A stretch of 64,000 bases of DNA from Halonatronomonas betaini (GTDB taxonomy: Bacteria; Bacillota; Halanaerobiia; Halanaerobiales; Halarsenatibacteraceae). Both the position numbers and the translations under genes were made by a program. Positions 16,014 to 24,124 of the stretch are shown in pieces. How positions within the stretch are numbered: position 1 is the first letter of the stretch; the number at the start of each line of letters is the position of its first letter. Location of the stretch: assembly GCF_015666175.1 (NCBI RefSeq), contig NZ_JADPIE010000004.1, positions 198,118-262,117 of the forward strand. The letters are read 5' to 3'. The notes under the pieces are model-generated. The model was not told the origin of the DNA and searched no databases. It was given only the letters and a program-made list of their open reading frames with translations.

Positions 16014-16529
16014 TTAATCTTCAAAAATTCTAAGTACCCAGGGTTCAAAAGCCCCGATAATCTCTTCTTTATGATTAATCGTTTCTTCCATTGGGATATT
16101 AATACAGTGAATAAATAGTTCACCGGTATTTTCATCAATATCAACAGAGATTGTACCTGGAGTTAGAGTAATTAAATTAGCCAGCATAGTTCTGCCACTT
16201 AAGTTCTCAACATCAGTCCTTATCTTAACAATCCCCTGATGTAAATCTAAATCTTTTTGAAAGACTAATTTAAGAACAGTAAGTGAAGATTTATAGGCCT
16301 GATAGAAGAAGACAGGCAGAAAAAGAAAGAAAATAATAGTTCGGCGTATGTAAGAAAAGACTGAAGATCTATCCTCTGGTTCCTGCAAGAGAAAGCCCCG
16401 GAAAAAATAGAGAGTAAAACTGCAGACTAAAAAACCCAGGATTAAATTGGCTGGAGCCAGATTTCCGGATAAAAGTAACCAGAAAGAATAAAAAGCAATA
16501 AAAACAAAGGCTATCCTAGCTTTATACAT
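16014..16529 (-). CDS. mrpE: Na+/H+ antiporter subunit MrpE
   Basis: 171 residues: two to three N-terminal membrane helices, then a cytoplasmic domain with the MNHE signature TMLANLITLTPGTISVDIDENTGELFIHCIN. First gene of the Mrp operon, preceded by a good promoter and by AGGGGATGAG before the ATG. MrpE is an accessory subunit, but its loss lowers antiport activity in characterised systems. The order E-F-G-(DUF4040)-B-C-D-D' matches archaeal-type antiporter modules rather than the Bacillus order A-B-C-D-E-F-G. Confidence 0.93.
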   Translation of the reverse strand: MYKARIAFVFIAFYSFWLLLSGNLAPANLILGFLVCSFTLYFFRGFLLQEPEDRSSVFSYIRRTIIFFLFLPVFFYQAYKSSLTVLKLVFQKDLDLHQGIVKIRTDVENLSGRTMLANLITLTPGTISVDIDENTGELFIHCINIPMEETINHKEEIIGAFEPWVLRIFED

Positions 16530-16582
16530 AAACTCATCCCCTGAAAAATTAATATTTCTTAGTTTTTCAAACTATTGTTTAA

Positions 16583-16611
16583 ATTATATCAAATAGAATA
16601 AACTATTTCAA
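16583..16611 (-). promoter_or_regulatory. Promoter of the Mrp operon
   Basis: Read on the minus strand: TTGAAA (16611-16606), a 17-bp spacer and TATAAT (16588-16583), about 54 bases upstream of the mrpE ATG. Confidence 0.75.
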
Positions 16612-16615
16612 TCTT

Positions 16616-16651
16616 ATAAAATAGCAAAACCTCCCTGAATAATCAGGGAGG
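16616..16651 (-). terminator. Intrinsic terminator of the upstream small gene
   Basis: On the minus strand CCTCCCTGA (16651-16643), loop TTAT and TCAGGGAGG (16638-16630) precede TTTTGCTATTTTAT. It separates the 43-codon gene from the Mrp promoter. Confidence 0.75.
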
Positions 16652-16671
16652 CAATAAATCTAGATTACAAT

Positions 16672-16803
16672 TTATACCATATGGTTATGATTATAGAAAT
16701 AAGCTTTCTGGAATAATTCTCTCTCAAAATTCTTAGTCTCTTTGTCAGGGTGGTGGTCACGTGTGATATTATCTAAAAATGTACCTTTTTTTAAAAGTTT
16801 CAT
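16672..16803 (-). CDS. Small histidine-containing protein of unknown function (43 aa)
   Basis: Forty-three codons, beginning MKLLKKGTFLDNITRDHHPD and ending FYNHNHMV. GGAGGTGGC lies four bases before the ATG and a terminator follows its stop, so it has the outfit of a real monocistronic gene. The protein is soluble, charged and rich in His and Asn. Family not recognised. It could be a small regulatory or metal-binding peptide; nothing else supports a function. Confidence 0.6.
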   Translation of the reverse strand: MKLLKKGTFLDNITRDHHPDKETKNFERELFQKAYFYNHNHMV

Positions 16804-16910
16804 TATTGCCACCTCCATAATAGTAATGGACTTTTATTTTATCTTTTTCTTAATTACATTATATATTGTTATAATTCAAATAAACGTTAAGTAATTTACA
16901 AATTTCACAT

Positions 16911-16936
16911 AAAAAAGAGGTAGGTTCTCACCTACC
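16911..16936 (-). terminator. Intrinsic terminator
   Basis: On the minus strand GGTAGGT (16936-16930), loop GAGA and ACCTACC (16925-16919) precede TCTTTTTT. It ends the small exported-protein gene. Confidence 0.85.
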
Positions 16937-16948
16937 CCAGACCTGATC

Positions 16949-17224
16949 TTAATTACCTGCTCTCATTCGCTGTGCCCTTTTTTGGTCCTGCCTGTATTCA
17001 CCATTTTCCCCATTCTCTAATCTTCGACTTTCCTGGAACTGTCTCTGTAAATTTTCAGGCTCACCGTCACATTCACCACAATAGACTCCTGGACCTGTCT
17101 CAGCTCTCTGGAACTGGGCTGCATTATTTACAGGTTCGTTTTTGCTTTCGACTGCAAGAGTTGAAACTCCGACTAAAAAGACTAAACCTAAGATTAAAAC
17201 TGGAACTAAAAACTTTCTTTTCAT
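16949..17224 (-). CDS. Small exported protein with CxxC motif
   Basis: 91 residues. The signal peptide MKRKFLVPVLILGLVFLVGVSTLA is followed by a short polar mature part with a single CxxC (VYCGECDG) and a Gln/Arg/Glu-rich tail. The frame is open further upstream to 17281, but AGGTGG six to eight bases before the ATG at 17224 and the signal peptide fix the start. CxxC in so small an exported protein suggests metal binding or a disulfide. No family recognised. Monocistronic, ended by a clear hairpin. Confidence 0.72.
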   Translation of the reverse strand: MKRKFLVPVLILGLVFLVGVSTLAVESKNEPVNNAAQFQRAETGPGVYCGECDGEPENLQRQFQESRRLENGENGEYRQDQKRAQRMRAGN

Positions 17225-17363
17225 CTCTTCCACCTCACTTAATTTATATTTATTTGATTCTAAATAAATTATAATAATCAATTGTAAAGGAAATATGAAT
17301 TAAATCTTTAATATAATATAGTAACAGGAAAAACATTAACAAGAAGATCAGGAGGTAGAGCCT

Positions 17364-18497
17364 ATGAAAATAATTATAGCCCCGGATTCATATAAAGGTA
17401 GCCTGACAGCTTTAGAGGTAGCTGAAAATATCGAAACTGGTATTAAAAAAACAATCCCAGAGGCAGAAATCATTAAAGTTCCAATGGCTGATGGCGGTGA
17501 AGGTACAGTTCAGGCCTTAGTCGACGCCCATAATGGTCAGATCATTGAAGAAGAAGTGATTGGCCCTGAAGGCGATAGGGTTAAAGCATTTTACGGGATC
17601 TTAAATGAGAGCCAGGCAGTTATTGAAATGGCGGCAGCCTCTGGAATAAGTTATATAGATCCAGCTACTGCCGATCCCAGGAAAACAACAACCTATGGCA
17701 CCGGCCAGCTTATCAAGTCAGCCCTTAAAAGAGGTGCCAGCCATATTATCCTGGGTATTGGCGGTTCTGCCACCATGGATGCCGGAGTCGGAGCTCTCCA
17801 GGCCCTGGGTTTTAGTTTTAAAGATAAAGCTGGCCAGGAAATCGGCAGAGGTGGCGGCCAGATTGGCAAAATAGCAAGTGTTTCTAAAGAAAATCTGTAC
17901 CCGCCGGCAGAAGAACTTTATTTAGAGATAGCCTGTGATGTTTCCAATCCTTTTTATGGTGAGAATGGAGCAGCCTATATCTATGGTCCCCAGAAAGGCG
18001 CCAGCCAGAAACAGGTAGAAGAGCTGGATCAGAATTTCCGCAAATTCAATCAATTTGTCAGAGATAATTATAATAAAGATCTCCAGCAGCTGCCAGGCGC
18101 CGGGGCAGCAGGTGGCCTGGGGGCAGGATTGATAACATTTCTAAATGGTGAATTAAAAGAAGGGGCAGATATTGTGGCCAGAGCCAATCAACTGGCAGCT
18201 AAATTAAAAGGAGCAGATCTGGTGATTACAGGAGAGGGCCAGCTCGATTACCAGACAGTCAATAATAAAGCTCCAATCCATGTAGCCCATCTGGCCGGAG
18301 CAGAGGGGATTCCTGTGCTAGCAATAGCCGGCAGTTTAGGTGAAGATTACCAGAAAGTATTCCAGAAAGGAATCGATGCAGCCTTCTCGATCATAAATAA
18401 GCCAGCATCATTAAATAAAATAATCCTGGCCACTCCTGAATTACTCCAGGAGACAGCCAGGAATATAGGCAGATTAATTACTTTAGATATTGATTAA
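17364..18497 (+). CDS. Glycerate kinase (GlxK/GarK family)
   Basis: A 377-residue ATP-dependent kinase phosphorylating glycerate (2- or 3-phosphoglycerate product). Family signatures in order: IIIAPDSYKGSLTALEVA at the N-terminus, VPMADGGEGTVQALV, the GIGGSATMDAGVGALQALG nucleotide-binding loop, GAGAAGGLGAGLITFL and ITGEGQLDYQT. It links glycerate from sugar acid or serine breakdown to glycolysis. AGGAGG precedes the ATG. This gene and the following S9 peptidase use noticeably more GC-rich codons than most neighbours. Its 3' end overlaps the converging peptidase gene by 20 bases. Confidence 0.94.
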   Translation: MKIIIAPDSYKGSLTALEVAENIETGIKKTIPEAEIIKVPMADGGEGTVQALVDAHNGQIIEEEVIGPEGDRVKAFYGILNESQAVIEMAAASGISYIDPATADPRKTTTYGTGQLIKSALKRGASHIILGIGGSATMDAGVGALQALGFSFKDKAGQEIGRGGGQIGKIASVSKENLYPPAEELYLEIACDVSNPFYGENGAAYIYGPQKGASQKQVEELDQNFRKFNQFVRDNYNKDLQQLPGAGAAGGLGAGLITFLNGELKEGADIVARANQLAAKLKGADLVITGEGQLDYQTVNNKAPIHVAHLAGAEGIPVLAIAGSLGEDYQKVFQKGIDAAFSIINKPASLNKIILATPELLQETARNIGRLITLDID

Positions 18498-20433
18498 ACC
18501 AGTCCAGCATTTCCTGATAGCGGCGGATCCTGTGCTCAGGCTTGCCGCTTCTGGAAAGCTCATGGTTTTCCCCTTTAAAAATAGTCAGCCTGCTCTCAAC
18601 CCCATGATACTTAAGGGCTGTAAAGAACTGGAGCGCCTCAGTTAGCCAGCAGCGATAATCCTCCTCTGAATGAATCAATAAGGTCGGAGTTGAAACCCTG
18701 TCAGCATACTTTAAAGGCGAACTATCCCAGAGCTCATCAAGATTATTCCAGGGGGTTGCACCGTCAGCCTGATCCTTAACGAAATAATAACCAATATCAG
18801 TAGTTGCAAACATCGAAACCCAGTTAGAGATACTCCGCTGGGAGACAGCAGCCTTAAATCTATCAGTCTGGCCAACGATCCAGTTAGTCATATAACCACC
18901 ATAGGAACCGCCAGCAACTCCAAGCCTATCAGCATCGATCAGATCATAACGCTCAAGTGCAGTATTTGCTACCTCCATTAAATCCTGATAATCCCTCTGG
19001 CCGTAACCGCCTCTAATATCAGCAAATTCATTACCCCGACCATCACTACCTCTAGGATTGCTAAAGATAACAGCATAGCCTGCATTGGCGAGTATCTGAA
19101 ATTCATTAAAGAAGATAGAACCATAAACAGTCTTGGGACCACCATGGATCTCCAGCACTGCCGGGTATTTCTCGCCTTCCTGATAGCCAACTGGTTTGAT
19201 TATCCAGGCATCCAGCTCAACTCCATCAGAGGCCTTAACAGTAAAATGTTCAGGCTCAGAGATCATCTTTTCAGCCAGAAGTTGATCATTAAATGAACTA
19301 ACCTGCTTCTCCCTGCCAGATTCAAAGAGATATAACTCCTGGAGCTGATTGCCTCTAAATCCGATAAAAGCTATCTGACCATCATGAATATCAAACATAT
19401 CAACGGCACCTTCAGTTTCGATAATTCTTTCAATATCACCGGAATTCAAACGATTTAAATAGGAATTATAACCCTCAGTTGAAATAAAATAAAGCTCACC
19501 ATCATCAGCTATAAAGGTCTGGCCGCCACCTAAGCGACAGTCATTCCCGACAGAAGTCCAGAGACTCCTGTCCATTCCATCAGTTAATTGACTGATTTCA
19601 TTATTATCAGTATTAACCAGATAAAGCTCAGGGTTAGAATTAAGCCCCATTCCCTGAAAATCATTGGCAGCAAAACAAATTTCATCTGTATTCTTAAATT
19701 CAATCATACTTATTGACCAGTCTCTATCAGTTAGCTGAAATAAATTGCCGCTATCAAGCTCATATAGATAAAGATTATTTATAATTTCAGCCTTATCCTC
19801 AAAATAATTCATGGTAAAGGCAATCTTATCACCTTTAATCACAAAATTGCCAACATTGTTTTTACCTTTAACAAGTTCCTCAATTTCTCCAGAGTCAATA
19901 TCCATGCTATATAAATGGTTCCTGTAACTATCAGTATAACCCTTGCCATTTGCCCAGAAGGGAATCTCCTCTAAAACCTGATAATCCTTATCTTTCTTTA
20001 ATTCCTCTTCATCCCGCTCCTTTAAATCTTTCATGGCAGTAAATATTAGCTTCTCCTGGCCCTTAACTTTAAAATCACCGACAGCCTTTGCAACTGTCTT
20101 AATATGAACGGCCTCGCCACCATTAATATTTATTTTATAAAATTCAGTCTCAGATATCAGCTTTTCTTTATCTTTATCCTGTTTATCCTGGCGCTTAGAA
20201 GTAAAGATTATCTCATCGCCATTTAACCACACAAAGCCACCATCATTTTTGCCAGAGGTCAGCTGATAAAATCTATCACTGGCCAGATTATAAATCCAGA
20301 GGTTTGAATCATAGTTATTATCATCCTGATTGGCCTGACTGACTTTAAAAGCCAGATTCTCTCCATCAGGTGAATATTTTAAATCAGATAAAAATCTATA
20401 ATCTAAAAAACTATCGACTTTAATCTTCTCCAC
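18478..20433 (-). CDS. S9 family serine peptidase (acylaminoacyl-peptidase / prolyl oligopeptidase type)
   Basis: 651 residues: an N-terminal seven-bladed beta-propeller of WD40-like/TolB repeats (SPDGENLAF, DLYLYELDSGNLFQLTDRD and others), then an alpha/beta hydrolase domain from about residue 390. The catalytic Ser is in GGSYGGYMTNW, the Asp in HSEEDYRC and the His in KGENHELS. The oxyanion segment is EIHGGPKTVYG. No signal peptide, so it is cytoplasmic and acts on short peptides. It fits the peptide-using lifestyle suggested by the Dpp-like importer. Its 3' end overlaps glycerate kinase by 20 bases on the opposite strand. Confidence 0.93.
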   Translation of the reverse strand: MEKIKVDSFLDYRFLSDLKYSPDGENLAFKVSQANQDDNNYDSNLWIYNLASDRFYQLTSGKNDGGFVWLNGDEIIFTSKRQDKQDKDKEKLISETEFYKININGGEAVHIKTVAKAVGDFKVKGQEKLIFTAMKDLKERDEEELKKDKDYQVLEEIPFWANGKGYTDSYRNHLYSMDIDSGEIEELVKGKNNVGNFVIKGDKIAFTMNYFEDKAEIINNLYLYELDSGNLFQLTDRDWSISMIEFKNTDEICFAANDFQGMGLNSNPELYLVNTDNNEISQLTDGMDRSLWTSVGNDCRLGGGQTFIADDGELYFISTEGYNSYLNRLNSGDIERIIETEGAVDMFDIHDGQIAFIGFRGNQLQELYLFESGREKQVSSFNDQLLAEKMISEPEHFTVKASDGVELDAWIIKPVGYQEGEKYPAVLEIHGGPKTVYGSIFFNEFQILANAGYAVIFSNPRGSDGRGNEFADIRGGYGQRDYQDLMEVANTALERYDLIDADRLGVAGGSYGGYMTNWIVGQTDRFKAAVSQRSISNWVSMFATTDIGYYFVKDQADGATPWNNLDELWDSSPLKYADRVSTPTLLIHSEEDYRCWLTEALQFFTALKYHGVESRLTIFKGENHELSRSGKPEHRIRRYQEMLDWFNQYLK

Positions 20434-20459
20434 AAATTATCATCCTCTCAAATATTTTT

Positions 20460-20491
20460 AATTATAAAATAGCCCCGGAATATCCGGGGCT
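20460..20491 (-). terminator. Intrinsic terminator
   Basis: On the minus strand AGCCCCGGA (20491-20483), a three-base loop and TCCGGGGCT (20479-20471) are followed by ATTTTATAATT. It ends the pair of small genes upstream. Confidence 0.8.
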
Positions 20492-20500
20492 GAATATACT

Positions 20501-20719
20501 TTAATAATTAATTTCTTTTAGATCCTGGATGAATTTCTCCAACTTTTCTTTGTTTTTATTTTCCCAGTCAATAATAAAGTCCTTGACCATACCCTTTTCA
20601 GTCTCAGTAAAATTTTCTAGCGCCTTTTTAATATTCTTCTCATCAGTATCAATCTTTCTTAACTTTGCAATCGCTTTCTTCATAGGATACTGAATCTTAT
20701 AATAAATTTTATCAGCCAT
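20501..20719 (-). CDS. Small charged protein of unknown function
   Basis: 72 residues starting MADKIYYKIQYP, with an abundance of Lys, Glu and Asp and probable all-helical structure. No family recognised. The frame opens earlier at 20728, but AGAGGGTGA points to the ATG at 20719, which lies eight bases inside the end of the upstream small gene. The two are therefore translationally coupled and likely function together. Confidence 0.65.
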   Translation of the reverse strand: MADKIYYKIQYPMKKAIAKLRKIDTDEKNIKKALENFTETEKGMVKDFIIDWENKNKEKLEKFIQDLKEINY

Positions 20720-20930
20720 TAGAATCACCCTCTATAATATCTTTAATCTTTTTGAAATCCTCAATTCCGTCTCTTTCTAGAAATCTTAAATAACTCTCTA
20801 TAGACATAATCCTGTTATCCATAATTTTTTCTTCCATTTCGATTTCATCCAGATCAATATCATCTATCCTCTTGAAGGCAGCATTAAAATTCTCGATTGC
20901 AAAAAGAACAGATTCTCTCAAATTACCCAT
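20712..20930 (-). CDS. Small acidic protein of unknown function
   Basis: 72 residues, strongly acidic (DDIDLDEIEMEEKIMDN) and probably helical. AGAGGTG precedes the ATG by ten bases. It overlaps the start of the downstream 72-residue gene by eight bases, making a two-gene unit ending in a hairpin. The acidic/basic contrast between the two proteins would suit a small complex, but that is only inference. Confidence 0.65.
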   Translation of the reverse strand: MGNLRESVLFAIENFNAAFKRIDDIDLDEIEMEEKIMDNRIMSIESYLRFLERDGIEDFKKIKDIIEGDSNG

Positions 20931-21138
20931 GATTATGACACCTCTCTTTAATAATTGGTATTTTAAAAACTAATCTTATTATTCAACTATATTTTTTCAA
21001 TATAATTATATCACCATGAAAAAATATTATCAAGTTTTTACATATTACATTCTAAAAAATAATAAAAAAACATAAAAGTGGCTAATATAGCAGATAAAAT
21101 GCCTTATTTCAATTAATTTAAAATAATTATACGATTGA

Positions 21139-21167
21139 TTGCATAAAGACGACTAATAGTGTATAAT
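21139..21167 (+). promoter_or_regulatory. Promoter of typA
   Basis: TTGCAT (21139-21144), a 17-bp spacer and TATAAT (21162-21167), 31 bases before the start codon. Confidence 0.65.
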
Positions 21168-21198
21168 AAACAATGGTCTTAAAAAGGAGTAGATACAA

Positions 21199-23004
21199 AT
21201 GAGAGAAAAAGAAATTATCAATATAGCAATAATTGCCCATGTAGATGCAGGCAAGTCGACTCTGGTCGATGCATTTTTAGATCAGAGTGGAATTTTTAGG
21301 GAAAATCAGGAAGTCGTTGATTGTATTATGGATAGTGATGACTTAGAAAGAGAAAGAGGAATCACCATTTATTCCAAAAACTGTGCCATCGAACATGATG
21401 GATATAAAATAAATATAGTCGATACACCAGGACATGCCGATTTTTCATCAGAAGTTGAAAGGGTTATCAGGTCAGTCGATACAACAATATTACTGGTAGA
21501 TGCCGCTGAAGGTCCAATGCCCCAGACCAGATTTGTCCTTCAGAAATCCTTAGAAAAAGGTCTTAAGCCAGTTGTTTTAATCAATAAAATTGACAAGAAG
21601 AATGCCAGACCAGAAGAAGTTAAAGATATGATCCTTGATTTATTTATCGATCTCAATGCCAGTGACGAGCAGCTTGAATTTCCAACAGTCTATGGTGTGG
21701 CAACTGAAGGGATTGCAAAATATAATCTAGAAGATGAAGGTGAAGACTTAACCCCGCTCTTTGATACTATTATAGATAGAGTCGAAAGTTATCCAGATAA
21801 AAACGAAGAACCGCTCCAGATGCAGGTTTATGACCTGGCCTATGATGATTATTTAGGCCGAATGGGAATTGGCCGAGTCTATCAGGGCCAGATCGCAAAA
21901 GGCCAGAAAGTAGAGGTCAGCAAGCGAGACGGTTCCATTAATAAAGGTAAGATCAACAAACTCTTTAGCTATGTCGGATTAAGTCAGTCTGAAACCGAAA
22001 AAGTTGAGAGTGGTGATATAGCAGTTATTACAGGCCTGCCAGAGATTTCAATCGGAGATACAATTGGCCAGCCAGGTAAAGTAGATCCACTACCAGTAAT
22101 CGATATTGAAGAGCCAACCCTGTCAATGAATTTCCAGGTTAATGACTCTCCCTTTGCCGGTCAGACTGGGGAATACCTGACAACCCGTCACCTAAAGGCC
22201 AGGTTAGACCGGGAGCTTGAAGTTAATGTCGGCCTGGAAGTCGAGCGAACCGAAGATAAAGATGCCTTTAAAGTCTCAGGCCGGGGAGAACTCCACCTTT
22301 CAATCCTCCTGGAGAATATGCGCCGGGAAGGTTATGAAGTGGCAGTCTCAATGCCTAAAGTCTTAATGAAAGAGATCGATGGCAAACGCCATGAACCGAT
22401 AGAGAGAGTTTTAATCGATGTTCCAGAAGAATATTCAGGGACAGTCATCGAAAAATTAAATAAAAGAAAAGGTTTGATGCAGTCAATGATGCAGGAAAAT
22501 GGCTATGTCGAACTGGATTACCTGGTACCGACCAGAGGACTGATAGGTTATAAGAGTGAATTCATCAATGACACCAGCGGTGAAGGAACAATCATCCGTT
22601 CCTTTGATAGATATGAGCCCTTTAAAGGCGAGGTCCCAGAACGGAATAATGGCGTTCTTATCTCAGCAAATAAAGGAACTGCCAGAGGTTATGCCCTCTC
22701 TAACCTGACAGATCGGGGCCGGTTATTTATTGAGCCAGGCACAGATGTCTATGAAGGGATGATCATTGGACTTCATAATAGGGAGAACGATCTAACAGTA
22801 AACCCCTGCAAGAATAAGAAATTGACCAATGTCAGGTCCAATAGTTCAGATGATGCCATCCAGCTTCCTCCAGCCAAAAAGATGACCCTGGAAGATGCCC
22901 TGGAATTTATCGCTGAAGACGAATTAGTTGAGGTCACCCCTGATGCCATTAGAATTAGAAAGAAGATAAGAGATGAGAAGATGCGCCTCAGACATGCCAA
23001 TTAA
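21199..23004 (+). CDS. typA: Ribosome-binding GTPase TypA/BipA
   Basis: 601 residues, full length. G1 AHVDAGKST, the switch I segment RERGITIYS, G3 DTPGHADF and G4 NKIDKKNA are all present. Then come the EF-G-like domains and the TypA-specific C-terminus (TRGLIGYKSEF, NKKLTNVRSNSSDDAIQL). TypA assists ribosome assembly and translation under stress. AAAGGAG precedes the ATG, and a hairpin terminator follows. Monocistronic with its own promoter. The codon usage shifts to more GC-rich codons in the middle of the gene, as expected for a highly expressed gene. Confidence 0.97.
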   Translation: MREKEIINIAIIAHVDAGKSTLVDAFLDQSGIFRENQEVVDCIMDSDDLERERGITIYSKNCAIEHDGYKINIVDTPGHADFSSEVERVIRSVDTTILLVDAAEGPMPQTRFVLQKSLEKGLKPVVLINKIDKKNARPEEVKDMILDLFIDLNASDEQLEFPTVYGVATEGIAKYNLEDEGEDLTPLFDTIIDRVESYPDKNEEPLQMQVYDLAYDDYLGRMGIGRVYQGQIAKGQKVEVSKRDGSINKGKINKLFSYVGLSQSETEKVESGDIAVITGLPEISIGDTIGQPGKVDPLPVIDIEEPTLSMNFQVNDSPFAGQTGEYLTTRHLKARLDRELEVNVGLEVERTEDKDAFKVSGRGELHLSILLENMRREGYEVAVSMPKVLMKEIDGKRHEPIERVLIDVPEEYSGTVIEKLNKRKGLMQSMMQENGYVELDYLVPTRGLIGYKSEFINDTSGEGTIIRSFDRYEPFKGEVPERNNGVLISANKGTARGYALSNLTDRGRLFIEPGTDVYEGMIIGLHNRENDLTVNPCKNKKLTNVRSNSSDDAIQLPPAKKMTLEDALEFIAEDELVEVTPDAIRIRKKIRDEKMRLRHAN

Positions 23005-23021
23005 TTAGTAGATAAAATATA

Positions 23022-23068
23022 AAATCCTGGCCAGAGCATTCTTAACTGCTCCAGCCAGGATTTCTTTA
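23022..23068 (+). terminator. Intrinsic terminator of typA
   Basis: AAATCCTGGC (23022-23031) pairs with GCCAGGATTT (23054-23063), with a weaker inner AGCA/TGCT pairing, followed by a short T-run. Confidence 0.8.
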
Positions 23069-23107
23069 TTAATAAGTTGATTTTACTCTATATCCAGTAT
23101 ATTTCTA

Positions 23108-23195
23108 CTCCAGGAATGCTCCAGGTTTCCTCCGGGAATGCTCCGGGAATGCTCCGGGAATGCTCCGGGTCTGCTCCGGGTCTGCTTCAGGAATA
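23108..23195. repeat. 11-bp tandem repeat, eight copies
   Basis: Eight consecutive 11-base units of consensus CTCCGGGAATG, starting at 23108, 23119, 23130, 23141, 23152, 23163, 23174 and 23185. Units 3-5 are identical, 6-7 read CTCCGGGTCTG, and the outer copies are degenerate (CTCCAGG or CTTCAGG forms). The block lies between the typA terminator and the 3' end of the converging gene, so it is intergenic. Its local GC content is much higher than the surroundings. A short open frame across it on the + strand is a by-product of the repeat. Confidence 0.9.
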
Positions 23196-23218
23196 CTTTA
23201 GCTTTTCTCCAGCTATAA

Positions 23219-24124
23219 TTAAAAGCTTTCAAATCTATATAGACCTGAAGAACCGGTAATTATCTTTTCATTACTTTCAATGCCAGGAAACTTTTTAATG
23301 GCTTTTGCTCCAGAATCATTAAATACAATTTGTGGAGGGATAGCCTTGGCTATTAAACCCTCATTTAAACCTAGATTATTACTAAATCGATAAAGGTAAA
23401 ATTTATCAAAGGTTTTAAAACCCTGATATTTAAGTTTTACAGGATTATTTTCATTAATTGTATCATTATCCAGTTCAATTTTTTGGTAGATAAGTTTTTC
23501 TTCTCCTGTTTTATTGATACATAGTAGGCCATAATTAATAAAGAAATCTCCAGTAGTAATATCTCCAGCTTGAATTAGTTTTCCAGAGAAGTTAGAAAGA
23601 ATTTTTTCAGATTCAAATATAAAACTGTACTCTGACTCACTATTTAAATTAGAGAGAGTAAAAGAATTCAATTGATTCTTTCTGGCTTTTAAAGAATAGG
23701 TCTTGATCTTATCATTTTTAATATCTGTAAGGGTTAATTTTAGATCTATATCAGCTGTTACATTAAAATTAATCCTTGCTTTTTCAGGGACTAAATTATC
23801 GATATAAAGATTGTGAACTAGAGCAAAGTCGCCAGTCTCTTTCAAAGAATTTCTAGCCAATTTAGTTAAAACATTATGGCCAGTTACTCCCCTGCCAGCA
23901 ATCCGATTCCAGGCCTCTCTATCATAATCAGTTAATAAATTATAATATTTACTGGCGGCACCAAAGAGGTCCCGATTTTCTTTCTGTTTTTCAGTATTAC
24001 TGGGGTTAGAACTTACATAAGACCTGACGATATCAAATTCCTTCCATTTATAATTAACTAAATTCGCAAACTTACCACTGGCTCCAATCGACATTAATGG
24101 TCCAGTAACTTTAGCCAGAATCAT
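23219..24124 (-). CDS. Protein with phage-structural-like N-terminal domain, function unknown
   Basis: 301 residues. Residues 1-100 carry a pattern seen in many phage or prophage proteins: GASGKFANLVNYKW, an RSYV segment, NTEKQKENRDLFGAASKYY, DREAWNRIA and TGHNVLTKLAR. The rest is predicted beta-rich with Asn/Lys and aromatic residues, and resembles small Ig-like or adhesin modules. No signal peptide. No capsid, tail or integrase gene is near, so it is not part of a visible prophage. GGAAAGGTG lies just before the ATG at 24124. Possibly a domesticated phage protein. The family name is not known to me. Confidence 0.6.
   Translation of the reverse strand: MILAKVTGPLMSIGASGKFANLVNYKWKEFDIVRSYVSSNPSNTEKQKENRDLFGAASKYYNLLTDYDREAWNRIAGRGVTGHNVLTKLARNSLKETGDFALVHNLYIDNLVPEKARINFNVTADIDLKLTLTDIKNDKIKTYSLKARKNQLNSFTLSNLNSESEYSFIFESEKILSNFSGKLIQAGDITTGDFFINYGLLCINKTGEEKLIYQKIELDNDTINENNPVKLKYQGFKTFDKFYLYRFSNNLGLNEGLIAKAIPPQIVFNDSGAKAIKKFPGIESNEKIITGSSGLYRFESF

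Noticed and set aside
11024-16529. Complex I or membrane-bound hydrogenase operon
   Set aside because: Only antiporter-type subunits are present. No NuoB/C/D or [NiFe] hydrogenase subunits occur in or next to the operon.
23108-23195. CRISPR array
   Set aside because: Repeats are 11 bases long with no spacers between units, and there are no cas genes.
23077-23259. Short + strand open frame (60 codons) across the tandem repeat
   Set aside because: Its sequence is a translation of the 11-bp repeat, has no ribosome-binding site and runs into the converging gene.
23219-24124. Prophage remnant
   Set aside because: Only one protein has a phage-like domain. No integrase, capsid, tail, lysis gene or attachment repeat was seen nearby.
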